From Candidatus Metalachnospira gallinarum (lineage in GTDB: Bacteria > Bacillota > Clostridia > Lachnospirales > Anaerotignaceae), in assembly GCA_904378045.1 (NCBI GenBank), contig CAJFHC010000013.1, positions 22,729 through 66,621 of the forward strand: 43,893 nt of DNA, in the 5' to 3' direction. Position numbers and translations under genes: made by a program. Of this stretch, positions 42,913 to 43,893 are shown piece by piece. Position 1 is the first letter of the stretch, and every line of letters begins with the position of its first letter. The notes beneath the pieces were generated by a model. It made no database searches. It saw only the letters and a list, made by a program, of their open reading frames with translations, and was not told the DNA's origin.

Positions 42913-43752
42913 ATGGATATATATTCCGAAGGAGGCCTGATTTTTCTTGTAATGGTCGATCATTTAAACGGCGAATTGCTTGGCGGCGTAATAGACAGCT
43001 TCTACGCGGCCGGAGAAGATCCCGAAACCATAGGAAAGGCTGTTTTAAAGGACAGGATGGAGGACACGGTCAATCCGGAAAGCGCCGCTTTCAGCATTTA
43101 CGCCGTATCAAAGAAGGCTTCCGAGCTGAGAAACGGCCCCGTGACAAAACTCCTGGTAAACGCTTCCCTGCCCTATGTCGTTAAAATGATCCGCGACAAA
43201 GCGCTTGAGACATACAACGGATTAAACGACGGCAAAGCCCTTAAGGAAATTGTTAAAGCTCTTGACGACGAGCGTGTTGCGATGGTCGAGACATACGCGT
43301 CCAAATGGTGGAAAAAGGCCTTTGACCGAAATGTTACCATCAAGTTCCATGAAATAGCCAACGCCGCCCGCAGAACGACAAAGCTCGTTCAGAAATACTT
43401 TGCCTTCGATCCACTTGTTACAGTAGAGGTCATAGAGGATGGAAAGCGGGCATATATGGAGCACTTTACGGATCAGGTAATTCCCGACGTATGCTTCGGC
43501 AAGCGTGACGATGTCGCGTGGGCTGTTCCCGTTGCGGCTCCTGCCGTATCGGATCTGGCGCTGTCAGGATGCTGTATACTTAATATCGTTGTTCCTGCTT
43601 CAGTAGCCGCGCTTATGGAATACTCATCCATAGCCGACGCTTCTGAGGAAGCCGAGAGAGCCGCTTATATAACCGGGGGTATCCCCGGCGGAAAGGCCTC
43701 CGCTATGAAGGTAGCAGAAGAAGCCCTTGCCGTATATGACATAATTAAATAA
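42913..43752 (+). CDS. Hypothetical protein of unknown family
   Basis: A 279-residue protein I do not recognise. It starts with MDIYSEGGLIFLVMVDHLN, has no signal peptide, and reads as a soluble mixed alpha/beta protein with helices rich in Lys, Glu and Ala (about 55-145) and a hydrophobic stretch near 215-235 (ALSGCCILNIVVPASVAAL). The C-terminus contains TGGIPGGKASAMKVAEEALA, where GGIPGGKA is a Gly-rich loop of unclear role. GAGGAG lies ten bases before the ATG and a strong terminator follows. It stands alone between terminators, with no functional neighbour. Codon use looks like that of the rest of the window. Confidence 0.8.
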   Translation: MDIYSEGGLIFLVMVDHLNGELLGGVIDSFYAAGEDPETIGKAVLKDRMEDTVNPESAAFSIYAVSKKASELRNGPVTKLLVNASLPYVVKMIRDKALETYNGLNDGKALKEIVKALDDERVAMVETYASKWWKKAFDRNVTIKFHEIANAARRTTKLVQKYFAFDPLVTVEVIEDGKRAYMEHFTDQVIPDVCFGKRDDVAWAVPVAAPAVSDLALSGCCILNIVVPASVAALMEYSSIADASEEAERAAYITGGIPGGKASAMKVAEEALAVYDIIK

Positions 43753-43774
43753 AGTCGCATAAAATATATTTTAT

Positions 43775-43800
43775 AAAAGGTCAGCGTAAGCTGGCCTTTT
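43775..43800 (+). terminator. Terminator of the 279-residue protein gene
   Basis: AAAAGGTCAGC and GCTGGCCTTTT form an 11-bp stem with one G-T pair and loop GTAA. A mosaic repeat begins at the very next base. Confidence 0.85.
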
Positions 43801-43893
43801 AGACTGTCAAAAAACTAATCCATTGTGAGCGGAAGGGTACTGTTCAGTACTTTGGCCTTTGGCCAAAGCCGCCTCCGGCGTCCGGATATCTTT
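43801..43893 (+). repeat. Mosaic repeat, partial copy at the window edge
   Basis: The first 38 bases are identical to 6270-6307, the terminus of the 272-bp element. From 43839 on the sequence differs: it holds AGTACT-like, TTTGGCC/GGCCAAA and CGCCTCCGGCG hairpins. Same terminus, different interior; the element continues beyond the window. Confidence 0.85.

Overview
The window looks like chromosomal core DNA from an anaerobic, Gram-positive Firmicute of the class Clostridia. The evidence is a PolC-type DNA polymerase III, the MEP isoprenoid pathway, an mraZ-rsmH-ftsL-PBP division cluster, a PASTA kinase/phosphatase pair, a rubrerythrin-superoxide reductase pair with a PerR-like box, strong AGGAGG ribosome binding sites, and TTGACA/TATAAT promoters. 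Lachnospirales is my guess, but the sequence alone does not fix the family. I see no rRNA, tRNA, CRISPR array, prophage or intact insertion sequence.

Layout. (1) 1-3308: a methionine gamma-lyase gene and a divergent NhaC-family transporter gene, bracketed by two nearly identical inverted 96-bp repeats. (2) 3322-6209: a LysM-G5 cell-surface protein, then ispE and a GntR/FCD regulator. (3) 6245-6564: a mosaic repeat lodged in the cysE terminator. (4) 6598-25929: a long minus-strand block. Read in the direction of transcription it is rsmB-rlmN-prpC-prkC-rsgA-rpe-thiN, pyrH-frr, then uppS-cdsA-dxr-rseP-ispG-polC, and finally cysE under its own promoter. (5) 26033-27192: PerR-like box, rubrerythrin and desulfoferrodoxin on the plus strand. 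(6) 27239-28171: two small membrane proteins of unknown function. (7) 28234-36361: division and envelope genes on the minus strand (M16 peptidase pair, lgt, mraZ-rsmH-ftsL-like-PASTA PBP). (8) 36407-41858: single genes and short operons (hotdog thioesterase, nucleoside deaminase, a stalk-domain secreted protein, nicotinamidase-like hydrolase, a 52-residue microprotein, crotonase and AEC transporter). (9) 41880-43800: an FMN riboswitch with ribU, and an orphan 279-residue protein. (10) 43801-43893: the start of another copy of the mosaic repeat.

How the genes fit together. Dxr, IspE, IspG and UppS make isoprenoid precursors and undecaprenyl diphosphate. CdsA, RseP, Lgt, the PASTA PBP, FtsL-like protein and PrkC/PrpC act on membrane and wall. 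PolC, Frr, PyrH, RlmN, RsmB, RsmH and RsgA serve replication and translation.

The most unusual signal is a family of hairpin-rich mosaic repeats. They sit directly 3' of intrinsic terminator stems at four sites, with a fifth, much weaker candidate. At two of these sites the terminator sequence is duplicated exactly on the far side (20 bp and 24 bp), as if the element had inserted into the terminator and copied it. The larger 272-bp form has imperfect inverted termini beginning CAGA. I did not recognise this as a named element family; a genome-wide search is needed.
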